64,000 nt of DNA from Thecaphora thlaspeos. Lineage: Eukaryota > Basidiomycota > Ustilaginomycetes > Urocystidales > Glomosporiaceae. The position numbers and the translations under genes are program-made. Positions 18,802 through 28,498 of this stretch are shown piece after piece (position 1 is the stretch's first letter; each line of letters begins with the position of its first letter). The stretch is taken from positions 124,001-188,000 of the forward strand of contig UWYS01000009.1 in assembly GCA_900291925.1 (NCBI GenBank). The letters are read 5' to 3'. The notes beneath the pieces are model-generated. The model was not told the DNA's origin. It was given only the letters and a program-made list of their open reading frames with translations, and searched no databases.

Positions 18802-20075
18802 CTTGATGAGTGCGCGGTGGTAAGTGTTCGGGAAAGGGTCAGTTGGATGGCAAGGAGGGTGTAGGCTAAAGAGCGTACTGGAGGGCGGTCAGTCGATGCT
18901 GGTGGGATGGGTTAGATGCGGGACGGACGGGTGTCGGAGCGTCGTGCACAAAGATCAGGAGCGTGTACAGAGGAGTCGGAGACGGAGGAGGATTCGGAGA
19001 GTTCTTGGTCTTTGTCGTCGTCGTCGCAGGCGTCTAGCGAGCGATGGTGAGGTGGCGATGGGGATGGCGGTGATCAGTCCGTGTAGGAGGAGGGCAGGAG
19101 TCGGGACGAAGCGAGAGAGCGCGCGCTGGACGAGATCTTGCGCTCGTGTTGGGTGGGCTGGTGCGTGTGCTTTCGCCCCCCCCCCCCCCCTCGCTGCCTC
19201 GCTGCTCCCAGGCTAGGCTTCCCGCCGCCTCGTCGACGAAGGCTGCGTGCAGCCGTGCACGCACAGGTCAGCTCCCTCCGCGGTGTCTCCTTGCCTGGAC
19301 CTTTCCCTCGGCTAGGCTCGCCTCGCGTTCTACCCGTGCGAGATGGCCCGGTCTAAGTAGATCGGGCGAGTCGGGCCCTCTCATGGGGAGGGGGGAGTTG
19401 GGTTCAGGCCAAGACAATGAGGCTGCCTCCGTCGGATCGGGTCACCGTGCCATCTCGCAACATCTTCTCTCCTCTGCCTGCTGGACAGCGTCGACGCCGA
19501 CCTCGGCAGGTATCGATGAGGATGCCTTGCTTGACCATTGCACTAGAACGAGAAGAAACGAAGGCGGGCAGTGACATCTATCCACGATGGATCTGTTGGC
19601 CGAGAGACGAGCTCGAGCAGCCCGGCCTCGCGTGAAACGGCCAGCGAGGGAAAGGCCGACGCTAGACGCAGTTGCTGCAGGCTGGCGCAGCGAGAAGATC
19701 GCGGCAGCCAGGCAGACGGGCAGCAGAGTGAAGCCGGAGAGCCAGTCGGGCGGGCGAGACAGCGTTGGTCGGCCGGTGCCCCCGCTCTTTCCCCCTTCCA
19801 GGCAGAGGCAACTTCGATAGCCGGAGCCTGACAACACCGCTCCGGGTCAAGAGAGAGACGAGACGAGGGGCCCCCTCGTTCTTCGTCTGACGAGCCCCTT
19901 CCCAGTCTCCTTCCCTTCCTTCCTTCCCTCCAATAACCACCACACCGCCTCTTTTCTACCCTTCCAGGCTCCTCGCTCGCCAGCCCCTTCACAACGCCAA
20001 GCTTCACCCTCTCCTTGCGTTGCCTTCCGTTCACCGGATCACCCACTCACCCAATCCTCTTCCGAACGAGACAAG
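18802..20075. promoter_or_regulatory. Divergent promoter region between septin and carnitine carrier
   Basis: 1274 bases between two start codons facing away from each other. They include a C15 run at 19176-19190 and a pyrimidine-rich stretch just before the carrier (19905-20070), the usual pattern of fungal 5' untranslated leaders. No gene is supported in any frame. Confidence 0.45.
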
Positions 20076-21280
20076 ATGGCCGACGACCAGACAGCAGCCG
20101 GTATCAAGGACGAGGAATTCGAGCAGAAGAAGCAGGCCACCTCGTCGGTCAAGTCGTTCCTCTCTGGCGGCTTTGGCGGTGTCTGCTCCGTCCTCGTCGG
20201 ACACCCCTTTGACCTGACAAAGACGCGCCTCCAAACGGCGCCCAGCGGGACCTATACCGGCGGCCTCGACGTGGTTAAGAAGACGATCAAGGCCGATGGT
20301 GTCCGGGGCCTTTACCGCGGAATGGGGCCTCCCCTGGTCGGAGTGACGCCTATCTTTGCGCTCTCATTCTGGTCGTATGATATGGGCAAGAAGCTCGTCT
20401 ACGCGGCCACCCCCGGACGGGCGGATCCCAAGCTCTCGCTCGGCGAGCTCGCATTCGCCGGCTTCTTCAGTTCCGTCCCTACCACCATGGTCGCCGGCCC
20501 CGCCGAGCGTGTCAAGGTCCTCCTCCAGGTGAGATTTGTGCCGATTTGCGCGAGACACGTAGGTGGGCTGCGCAGGCGATAACAGAACCGCTGACCGATC
20601 CTCGTCTTCTCTCAAACGTAAATGATACCTGCTTCGTCTATTCACGGAACTGCAGTTACAAGGCCAGGGCTCTTCTACTGGCCCCGTCTACAACGGCCCG
20701 GTCGACGTCGTCAAGCAGCTGTACAAGGAGGGTGGCCTCAAGTCGGTCTTCCGTGGCACCGGTGCCACCCTTGCCCGTGACGGACCCGGAAGCGCTGCGT
20801 GAGTAGCGCTGCTAGTGGCGCCGATGGCCTTTCTCGGAGCCAACGGCTCCAGATGAAGGATATGATCGTGTTTTTGCAACCGAATGCTGACACTTGAAGC
20901 GGCTGTTTGCTACCCAACCCTTCTCTGACGGCATCGACAGCTACTTCTGCGCCTACGAGGGAGCCAAGAGGCTGCTGACGCCCGCCGGAAAGGATGCGCA
21001 GGAGCTCAACCTACTCAACGTGCTGACCGCCGGTGGTCTGGCCGGTATGGCCATGTGGGCGCTCGCTATCCCCCCGGATGTTATCAAGTCGCGCTACCAG
21101 GGCGCTCCGCACGGCACCTACACCGGCTTCGCCGACTGCGCCCGGAAGACCATTGCCCAGGACGGCGTCAAGGCGCTGTTCAAGGGCTTCGGCCCCGCCA
21201 TGGCGCGTGCCTTCCCTGCCAACGCGGCCACCTTCCTCGGCGTCGAGGTGTCGCTGCAGATGATGAACAAGGCCTTCTAG
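20076..21280 (+). CDS. CRC1: Mitochondrial carnitine/acylcarnitine carrier
   Basis: Three exons (20076..20528, 20656..20798, 20941..21280) give 311 residues, the normal size for the mitochondrial carrier family. It exchanges acylcarnitine for carnitine across the inner membrane, supplying peroxisome- and cytosol-derived acetyl or acyl units to the matrix. Three repeats are visible, with signatures PFDLTKTRLQ, PAERVKVLLQ and PPDVIKSRYQ. The carnitine-carrier-type phrases GGVCSVLVGHPFDLTKTRLQ, LYRGMGPPLVGVTPIFALSF, FRGTGATLARDGPGSAAYF and ARAFPANAATFLGVE distinguish it from ornithine carriers. Introns have GTGAGA and GTGAGT donors and restore the repeats exactly. Confidence 0.93.
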
Positions 21281-22179
21281 GTGTGCACTTGCGCACGGGA
21301 CTGTGAGACGAGGGACCTGCGCCACCCCTCTGTCTTTATCTTTCGCTTCTCCGCACTCTCGCCGGCTGTACAAACGAGCTTAGACCTCACGACCTTGTAC
21401 ATAACGCCCTCCTCGCCGTGTGGCCGGCCGTGAGACGAGAGAGAGGCGCAAACACGAACGACATTGATTCGATAGATGCGACCTTCCTCTCATCGCTCCG
21501 AGGAGTCTGCCCTTGGCTTCCTCCGGTGCTCGAGGAGTCCCCGCTTTGCATCGGGAATTCCAGCTTGGTCCCGATGCGGCTGATTAGAAATCCAAGGACG
21601 CTCGTGAAATAGGGTCCTGGGCGTGGGGAGGGGAGCGTCTGTGCTGGCTGTGCATAACTGGGCCCGCTACTTTTTTTTTTTTTTTTCCCTGTCGAGCCAA
21701 GCCTTCTGGGCCCCGAGGGCAGCCTCCTGAACCTCCTGTTCTTCAGGCAGCTTCCGGCGACAGTTTGATGAATACACGCACCAGCACCAGCACCAGCACC
21801 AGCACGGACGTCTCTTCCTTCTTCCGGGCCATCCGCAGACACGCAGCCTCGATCACGACCAGAGACAGTACTTCACCCTCTCGGCCTCGCAATCACAGTC
21901 ACACACAGCCATACCGGGCCGGGACATCCGCCACGGCGCTACCGATAAGGCAAACGAGCCGGAGCGTTGCCGCGCCCAGAGACGACTTGCTACATCATCC
22001 TGCCGTCGGCGTAGCCAGACCCCCCTCCTAGCCTGGCTGCGGTGGCCGCTCTTCTGACCACCGACCATTAGCCCTTCATACGTCCGCCCTCTTCTTGAAG
22101 CTTGGCGTGCGGCAGAAGACAGATGGTTCGGCAGAGCTACCTCCTCTCTGCTACACTCTCACCACAGCACCGAACAACT
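21281..22179. other. Intergenic with a T16 run and a CACCAG repeat
   Basis: 899 bases between two plus-strand genes. It holds a T16 run at 21671-21686 and about five imperfect CACCAG hexamers at 21778-21805. I see no gene. The downstream part is CT-rich and probably the promoter and leader of the DENN gene. Confidence 0.55.
21778..21805. repeat. (CACCAG)n hexamer repeat
   Basis: A short tandem run of CACCAG units in an intergenic stretch. It has no unique spacers and is not a CRISPR. Confidence 0.8.
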
Positions 22180-25100
22180 ATGCCTTCAAACAGCCTCCGT
22201 GTACCTAGCGACACGCTGGCACCGCCAGCAGACGTCGGCGCATCAGCTTCATCTTCGTCCACGCTCCCGCCGCCGACGCTCTCTTTGCTGCCGTCCAACG
22301 TCTTGTCCATCTTCCTCGCTCGCTTCCATGTCCGCAACGGCAACCAGATTGACTTCCAGCGGCCCGCGCCATTGGGTGTCTCTCCCACCAGCAAGCTCAT
22401 CGACACAGACGACGGCATCGATGCGGTCCAGGACTCGGCGAGCGGCGATGCTATCGATCTCAGCGGCGTAGAATGGAAGGTCCTGCCCAGCGGAGGCCAC
22501 CTCATCGAGAGGGACGTCATCTACTTCCAGCCCAACGCTAAGGCTGCCACGTCGTCCAGCACCTCGGTCTTCGCGGAGCGGGGACAAGTGGGTGTCGCTT
22601 GCTTCCGCAACTTCAAGCTTGACACTCTGACCGGCACATCATCGTCCGCATCCGCCTCGCCCTCCACGGGCAGTGGCGAGCGTCCGGCTTTGGACCAGAG
22701 AGGCGCTCGGATGATCAGCGTCGGCCTCGTCCTTTCCTGCCACTCGAGCGAGACTGGCGTCAATAGCCCTACCGCGCAGCAGCTGGCCATCGTTCCACAC
22801 CTCGACAATCTGGAGAAGCTGGCCGACCAGCTCGTTCAGGATCCCGAACAGACGCAGCTGCTCAAAGCATACTACGAAGCACACGCGGCGAAACGCCCAA
22901 AGGAGAACGAGCAGCAGAACGGCAGCGCAGAGGCGACGATGAGCGCCACCAAGATGAGGCAGCTAAGGATGCGGATGCTTCGCAACCCCAAGAATGTGAG
23001 TAGGTGTGGTATGGCGTTGCTGTAGTAAAAGGGAGAACGAAGGAGAGATCGCTGATCTGGCGTTGTATTGTTGAGATGTCCTCCCCCTACAGCTTTACCA
23101 CGACCCGACCTCGCACCTGCCGGCCATGTGCAACGCGCTGGGCCCGCTTCTGCCGGCGGTCCTGAAGAAGCTTATGATACAAGGCCATCGCCTGCTTATT
23201 CTTGCGCCCGCTCCTCCGCTGGTACAGGCCGCCTACATCGGCTACAACCTGGCCGACCTCGTGATAGAAGCTTTGCCGCTGTCGTCAAGAAAGGGCGGCA
23301 ACCTTGTCCCAGTCTGTGTGCGCGGTCAGGTTGGCGTGCACGACATCTTAGCGCTTGAGGACGAGGAGAAGGCGTACCGCAAGAGGAGCTGTGCCACACT
23401 TTCTTCAGGCGACGCCAACAGTGTCGAGTACTCGCCCAGCTGGATCGCCTGGAGTTCAGACAAGATCCTGCTCGAAAAGACGCACCTCTTCGACACGGTG
23501 CTGGACCTCTCAACACTGGTCTCATCAGGTTCCGGCGGGCACCTCGACGAGGACAGCCTGGTCAGCTCGAGCGCCTGCGCCAAACTGCTGCGCATCTCCC
23601 GCACGCCGATTCGAGGCCAAGAAGCCTCCAACGCCTACCTTCCCGTCCGTGTGAAGGCCGAGGTGAAGAAGCAGAGCTGGACCACGCGCGAATTTGCGAC
23701 ATTCAATGAGCTCGACGCACAGGCAGAGCGACATGCCGACCGCACCGCCATACTCGGCGGGCGGCGGAAAGGCAGCAACTCCAAACGAAAGGCCAGCAAG
23801 AGCAGCCTACGTCGGAGCTACGAAGACGGGAAAAGCGACCACGGCGGCTCCATCCGGAGAAAGAGCAGTGGACGACTGGATGGGGCCGACGCGGCCTTCG
23901 ACGGGGAGCCGCACAGCAGGGCCATGACGCGGTCCGAGTCGGCTCTGTCGCAGTGGCGTGGCGGCTGCGCTCGGTCGCCGCGACGAACGCCCGGCGGCGT
24001 GATGAGCGCGATCCTCGCCTTCCTGCGGTACTGGCTCGTGGGCTGGTGGTTCCTGCCGAGCCACTGGCGCTACGGCTTGCCCTCCTCCTACGTCCTCCCG
24101 CTCGGCATCAGGGGCGATGGCGGGGTCCGATCGAGCATCATGATCATGCCCGTCAGCGACGAGGACGAGGACGAGGACGCCAGCAGCAGCGATTGCAGCA
24201 CCCTCGACGATCGGGAGGCCGGCGAGCGGAGCTGCAGCAAAGGCGCACCGTCACCAAGGGCGTCGTCTTCGAAGGCCGGCGCCGTCCGGGATGCAGGGCT
24301 GACCACCGGCTCCGGCAACAAGCAAGATGGCGACAGCAACAGCGCGGAGGCGGGAGAAGGCGAAGGTACAGGCACGGCCGTCACCAACTCCACCGAATCG
24401 ACCATCTCTGCTGGCAACGACGACGACGACGACGACCGCGACCGCGACCTGGATCTGATGGGTCCGCCAGATCCTCTACTGGCCGCAGTCGGCGCGAGCG
24501 TGCCGTTCAACCACCATCACCATCACCACCATCATCTCAGCGACGGACGCAGGTCCCCCGCCGCGTCCGCACGTCACTCGAGCGGTGGCGTCTCGAGCGG
24601 CGACGACGCTGACGACGACGACGACGATGCGACGAGCAGCTCGCCCGGCTGCAAGAGCAAGAACAGCAGTCACAGTCGACGTACACCCTCGCGCCGGACG
24701 GTCGGCAGCGTCTCTAGCGGGCGCGGTTACGGCAGACGGTTGAGCTTCGACCGGTTCGGCAACCACCTACCCTGCTCGGCCTCGTTGAATCGCGGTGGTG
24801 CCACTTCGAGCGGCGATGACGACGACCACGAGGACGGGGAAGAAGGAGCAGGGGTCGATTGGGAACTCATCCTCTCTGACTCGCTGTGGACAGTCTGGAG
24901 CCGGTGGACGCGAGCGCTGGTGCATGGTCTGGTGGAGATCCTCCGAGAGGAGCGCGAGAAGGCGACGGCCAGCCCATCGACAGCGGCGGTGGGGGAGAGC
25001 AACGAGACGACGCGACTCCTCGACCCCACGTCTTCCTCGAGAAGCGGCGCGGTGGTGACGATCCGGATGGGGGCGAAAGAGATGGCCTCGCTCGGTCTGA

Positions 25101-25264
25101 GCGCGGCCAACGAGGGCGATGTCGAGCTGGTGCGATCGCTGGCACGGAAGGCGCTGGAGAGGCTCGATAGGCCAGAGGACGGCGGCAGCGGCGGCAGAGG
25201 AGGTCGAACGACATGGAACGTCGAGGTGGAAAAGGTCTGGCCGGTCCTCAAGTGGTTCCTATAG
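22180..25264 (+). CDS. DENN-domain protein of the DENND11/LCHN (DUF4484) family
   Basis: Two exons (22180..22995 and 23093..25264; donor GTGAGT, phase 0) give 995 residues. I chose ATG 22180 for its A at -3; an in-frame ATG at 22123 would add 19 residues. The N-terminal uDENN-like part reads VLSIFLARFHVRNGNQIDF, and GVEWKVLPSGGHLIERDVIY matches the DENND11/LCHN phrase GVEFKxxxSGSH. QVGVACFRNF and the later RLLILAPAPPLVQAAYIGYN and LVPVCVRGQVGVHDI continue the domain. Family knowledge: such proteins are putative Rab guanine-nucleotide exchange factors. A long Ser/Asp-rich insertion with an eight-His run (codons near 24510-24535) occupies the C-terminal half. It is preceded by a hydrophobic stretch (AILAFLRYWLVGWWFLP) that is typical of DUF4484 and may insert in a membrane. 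Confidence 0.8.
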
Positions 25265-25426
25265 ATGACGGCGAGTGTGGCTCGCACGCATGTATCTCTG
25301 GGCTAGCAGTAATGGGGAAGTGGCTCGCTGGTTGGATGTCTTGTCTGCGGGGTATCTGCGGGCTGCTTGAGCTATTATTTTGTTTACAAAGGGACCATCT
25401 CTCTTTTCCTTGCTGCCTCGGCATAG

Positions 25427-26245
25427 CTAATCAAGATCCATCTCGTCTTCACTCTCTTCCACCCTAACTGCTTCCTTATCATGCCCCTGGCCCACGGCCG
25501 TTGAGGTACCAACGTTTCTCTTCTTCTGCACCTCATCCTCTACGGCCTTGCTGACCAACTGCCACACCTTCCTACCGACCTCTCCGTCCTTTGACAAGGG
25601 CCCATTGACAAGGTCATCGAGGACCTGCTGATACCGACCCAGTCTCTCTAGGTGTTTAGCCAGTTGGTCCACCTGTAACCTGGTATCCTTATAGGCCAAT
25701 CGTTTGTGATCTAGCGTGACACGTTGTGTCAAGTCGTTGTGGATGGTCGAGGTTAGAGAGGAGGGGAGGGTGTAGCTGTTGAGAAGGGAAGTGCGCAGAG
25801 CGGAGAGGGAGGAGGAGGAGAGGGAGGTGGAGAGTTTGCTCGGTGTCGTGGTGAGGGTGATGGAGGCATCGTCGAGTGGTTTCGCAGTTGAGGTGAGGGT
25901 CTGCGCAGAGGGAGGATCAACCTCGCTCGGCGTGGCCTTCTCTGCTGGGTCGGTAGTAGTCTCGACAGGCCGTGACGCTTCCCTCTCCAGCGGTGCAGGA
26001 AGCGATGAAGCCTTCGCTCCCGCTGTCGACGTCTCAATCTTGACGTCTCCACCGTGCGACGAACCTTGCGCAGCAGGTGATGCCGTGGCAGAAACGACGT
26101 CGACGTCTGTCGCGGCGGGAGGGTGTGGTGGTTGCTTCTCTTCGATCGTCGACAGAAGGGTATCGCCGTGGACCGCTGCTGCTGCTGCTGCTCCGAGTCG
26201 TGCTTCGAACTTGGGCCGGAGCGTGTCGAGTGGAGTGGACGACAT
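25427..26245 (-). CDS. Unknown protein with a C-terminal coiled coil
   Basis: A single-exon gene of 272 residues starting at the ATG complementary to 26243-26245. The N-terminal 140 residues are Ser/Thr/Pro/Ala-rich and probably disordered. From about residue 145 the protein becomes helical, with LRTSLLNSYTLPSSLTSTI, then a likely coiled coil (LAYKDTRLQVDQLAKHLERL) and a helix containing GEVGRKVWQLVSKAVEDEVQ. It ends in an acidic tail (ESEDEMDLD). This layout resembles small subunits of kinetochore, mediator or chromatin complexes, but I recognise no specific family and assign no function. It is convergent with the DENN gene (162 bp apart) and divergent from the LYR-motif gene. Confidence 0.65.
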   Translation of the reverse strand: MSSTPLDTLRPKFEARLGAAAAAAVHGDTLLSTIEEKQPPHPPAATDVDVVSATASPAAQGSSHGGDVKIETSTAGAKASSLPAPLEREASRPVETTTDPAEKATPSEVDPPSAQTLTSTAKPLDDASITLTTTPSKLSTSLSSSSLSALRTSLLNSYTLPSSLTSTIHNDLTQRVTLDHKRLAYKDTRLQVDQLAKHLERLGRYQQVLDDLVNGPLSKDGEVGRKVWQLVSKAVEDEVQKKRNVGTSTAVGQGHDKEAVRVEESEDEMDLD

Positions 26246-26358
26246 TGAAGAGTTCGAGGCAACGGTGTTGATGTGGGTCGTGGTGAGAGGAGAGGGGAGA
26301 GGGGAGCGAGACGGTCATACGGAATATCAGTGATTCTGCGTCAAGGCGATGGGCCAAG

Positions 26359-26386
26359 CAACACACACACACACACGCACACACAC
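26359..26386. repeat. CA dinucleotide microsatellite
   Basis: An interrupted (CA)n run upstream of the minus-strand coiled-coil gene. It reads as GT on that gene's sense strand. Confidence 0.9.
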
Positions 26387-26426
26387 GGGCGGACGCGGGC
26401 GGCTTCGAGACATGACACGCGAGGCT

Positions 26427-26528
26427 CGAGAGAAAAGAGAGAGAGGAAGAGAGAGAGGAAGAGAGAGAGGAAGAGAGGAAGAGAGAGAGAAAGAGAGGAA
26501 GAGAGAGAGAAAGAGAAAGAGAAAGAGA
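26427..26528. repeat. GA-rich purine tract of about 100 bases
   Basis: Nearly pure purine on the plus strand, made of GAGAGA, GAAGAGA and AAAGAGA units. It reads as a long CT tract on the sense strand of the minus-strand gene that starts at 26245. Such a tract could adopt triplex structure or act as an initiator-type pyrimidine element; that is inference. Confidence 0.9.
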
Positions 26529-26707
26529 CGTGCTTTGCGTATTCAACACCTCACCACCGCTACACAAGACGACATCACATGCAACATCCTCTCATCTCGC
26601 CATAAAGCCGTCCTGAAAGACCTATCCTCACGCAACGACGAAAGACAAAGTGAAAGGCATTCTCGTCAGTATTCCAACCGCCTTTCTGCATCGGACGCGG
26701 TAACGAG

Positions 26708-26733
26708 CACCACCACCACCACCACCACCATCA
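26708..26733. repeat. (ACC)n microsatellite
   Basis: Perfect CAC/ACC triplets in the divergent intergenic region between the coiled-coil and LYR-motif genes. Confidence 0.85.
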
Positions 26734-27317
26734 TCGACCACACGGACGGAGGGTAGGAGGATGACCTCAGAATCCGATGTAGATATCACCAAATATGCGC
26801 ATGACCCCTTGTCTGAGGCGCCAGCGTCAAGCGGTTACTTTTGTACACGAACCGCCTGAGCAGCTGGAGAGTCGCACGCGGTGTAATTCTGTCCGCCCAT
26901 CGGGAAATGTCTCGTCTTTGGTCGTTCGCTCCCGTCTCTTTTGCACCTCTCCCTGCCTACCTCGCGTGTGTGCGTAGGATGGTGATGCTCGTGGTGGAAT
27001 AAAAGGATGAGGAGAACGGGTCGGGGTAGACGTACCTTTGTGTGTGGGTGTTGGTGGGAAGAAGGGAAGGAAAGAAGAGGAAAAGTGGCGCGAGCCTTCT
27101 CTCTTTGCGGTCGAGCGATTTTTGGCGTTGTCGCCCTCGCTCTGGCTGGACTTTTTTTTCTTCTTTTCTTTCTTTCTTTCTCTTTTTGGCTACCGCGTTG
27201 CTTCTTTCGTGCGTGACGAATGCGGGCTGAGGATCGAGGGGTCGCTGCGTGTGGAGCGACAACGCCGGCCATGCTTCCACCCTTCTCACCCACCTTGACC
27301 TTACACCACGTTGCCTC

Positions 27318-27320
<3 letters not shown>

Positions 27321-27356
<36 letters not shown>

Positions 27357-27383
27357 TCGCACACACACACACACACACACACG
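27321..27383. repeat. Compound (CT)n-(CA)n microsatellite just before the LYR-motif gene
   Basis: A CT run (27321-27355) is followed by a CA run (27359-27383). It ends 21 bases before the start codon and so very probably lies in the 5' untranslated leader. Confidence 0.92.
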
Positions 27384-27404
27384 CAAGATCCAAAGATAGA
27401 CAGG

Positions 27405-28102
27405 ATGGCCGCATTTACTTCCACCTCTTCCGCCTCGCTGCGCTCTCTCTACCGCACGCTCAGTCGGTCCATTCGTCGTTCGGTACGTGCTTCGCTCCCT
27501 CTTGCCTCTGGTACATGTCGTTACGCCTCACACTGACTCTGCAACCCATCCTTCCTGCACACCTCCAGTCGGCAGCGTCGACACTCAGCACATCAGACCG
27601 TACACCCATCCCATTACGTCTCTACATCCGCGACCTCCTCACCAACGCTCGCCCCTCCACCGTCTCCTCTTCCTCCCTTCCCTTTGGCGGTCCCTACACG
27701 ACATCCACATCATTCACACCATCCATCTTGCCAAACCTCTATACTTTCCTACACTACAAAGCTATCCACGCCGAGTTGTTGCAACGATACAACCCTTCTC
27801 ACGGTATGAGTCAGGAAGAACGTATCCGTCTCACAGCCAGAAGGGTAGGGTTGGACGTTCCCATCCCCTTTGACTCTTCCTCCTCGACAAACGAATCCGA
27901 CGCAGCAACGGGTATAGAGGAAAAGTACGGTGATAAACTCCTATCGACGAATGAGAATCTCTTCCGTCAAGGTGCCAAACTCGCGGCCATTCAGACGTAT
28001 ACCAAGACGAGGAGCAAGGAGGATCTTTACAGCGGCAAGAGTGATGGCTACAATAAGGGTGGTCCCTTGGCGCCACCCGGTACCTACTTCGGTGCGGATT
28101 GA
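27405..28102 (+). CDS. Small mitochondrial LYR-motif protein (possibly Fmc1-like)
   Basis: Two exons (27405..27482 and 27569..28102; donor GTACGT, phase 0) give 203 residues. The N-terminus is Ser/Arg-rich without acids and contains LRSLYRTLSRSIRRS, a canonical LYR motif on a basic helix; LRLYIRDLL follows the splice. LYR proteins act with the mitochondrial acyl carrier protein in Fe-S transfer or in assembly of respiratory and ATP-synthase complexes. The motif at the very N-terminus and the overall layout resemble Fmc1, an F1-ATPase assembly factor, but Fmc1 is shorter. The C-terminal part (about 110 residues, ending GPLAPPGTYFGAD) is not one I recognise. The LYR class is fairly sure; the exact member is not. 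Confidence 0.7.
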
Positions 28103-28498
28103 ACACCATCCAAGCGCTAGATTCGGCAAGAAAACTAGCTAGTGTTACAGAGCACGTAAGCGACTGCAAGAGGGTACAGGTACATGGGAGAATAGGTGAT
28201 AATTACAACAACCAACAACAGAGGAGCGAAGGTCGGATCGTGCGTGTAAGCAGGTGCAAGCCACGACGCTGGGAGCAAGAAGCTGGACGAGAAAGAGGCG
28301 TACAGACAGGAGAAAGATCGTTTCCAAAGAGAGCAGGACGGTCATGGACAGCTGCGCAGGGGCAAGGGGTAGTCAAGCGACATGTCGCATGCCGGCCGCC
28401 CTAGTCGCCGCCGAGGACGAAGCCGCCTGCGCCAAAGGCTGTGCGAGACGTGGCAGAGGGGGTAGAGGCTGCTGCTCCCGACTCTGGCCCTGAGTTTG
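28103..28498. other. Intergenic between convergent LYR-motif and Zn2Cys6 genes
   Basis: 396 bases that must hold the two 3' untranslated regions. No gene or repeat is apparent. Confidence 0.6.

Larger units (their letters stand above)
26246..27404. promoter_or_regulatory. Divergent promoter region with CT/GT microsatellites at both ends
   Basis: 1159 bases between the unknown coiled-coil gene (-) and the LYR-motif gene (+). Each gene has, on its own sense strand, a CT microsatellite near its start, with a CA or GT run between the CT tract and the gene. No gene is supported between them. Confidence 0.5.

Noticed and set aside
21778..21805. Regular CACCAG units as a possible CRISPR array
   Set aside because: The units are contiguous hexamers without spacers, and the genome is eukaryotic.
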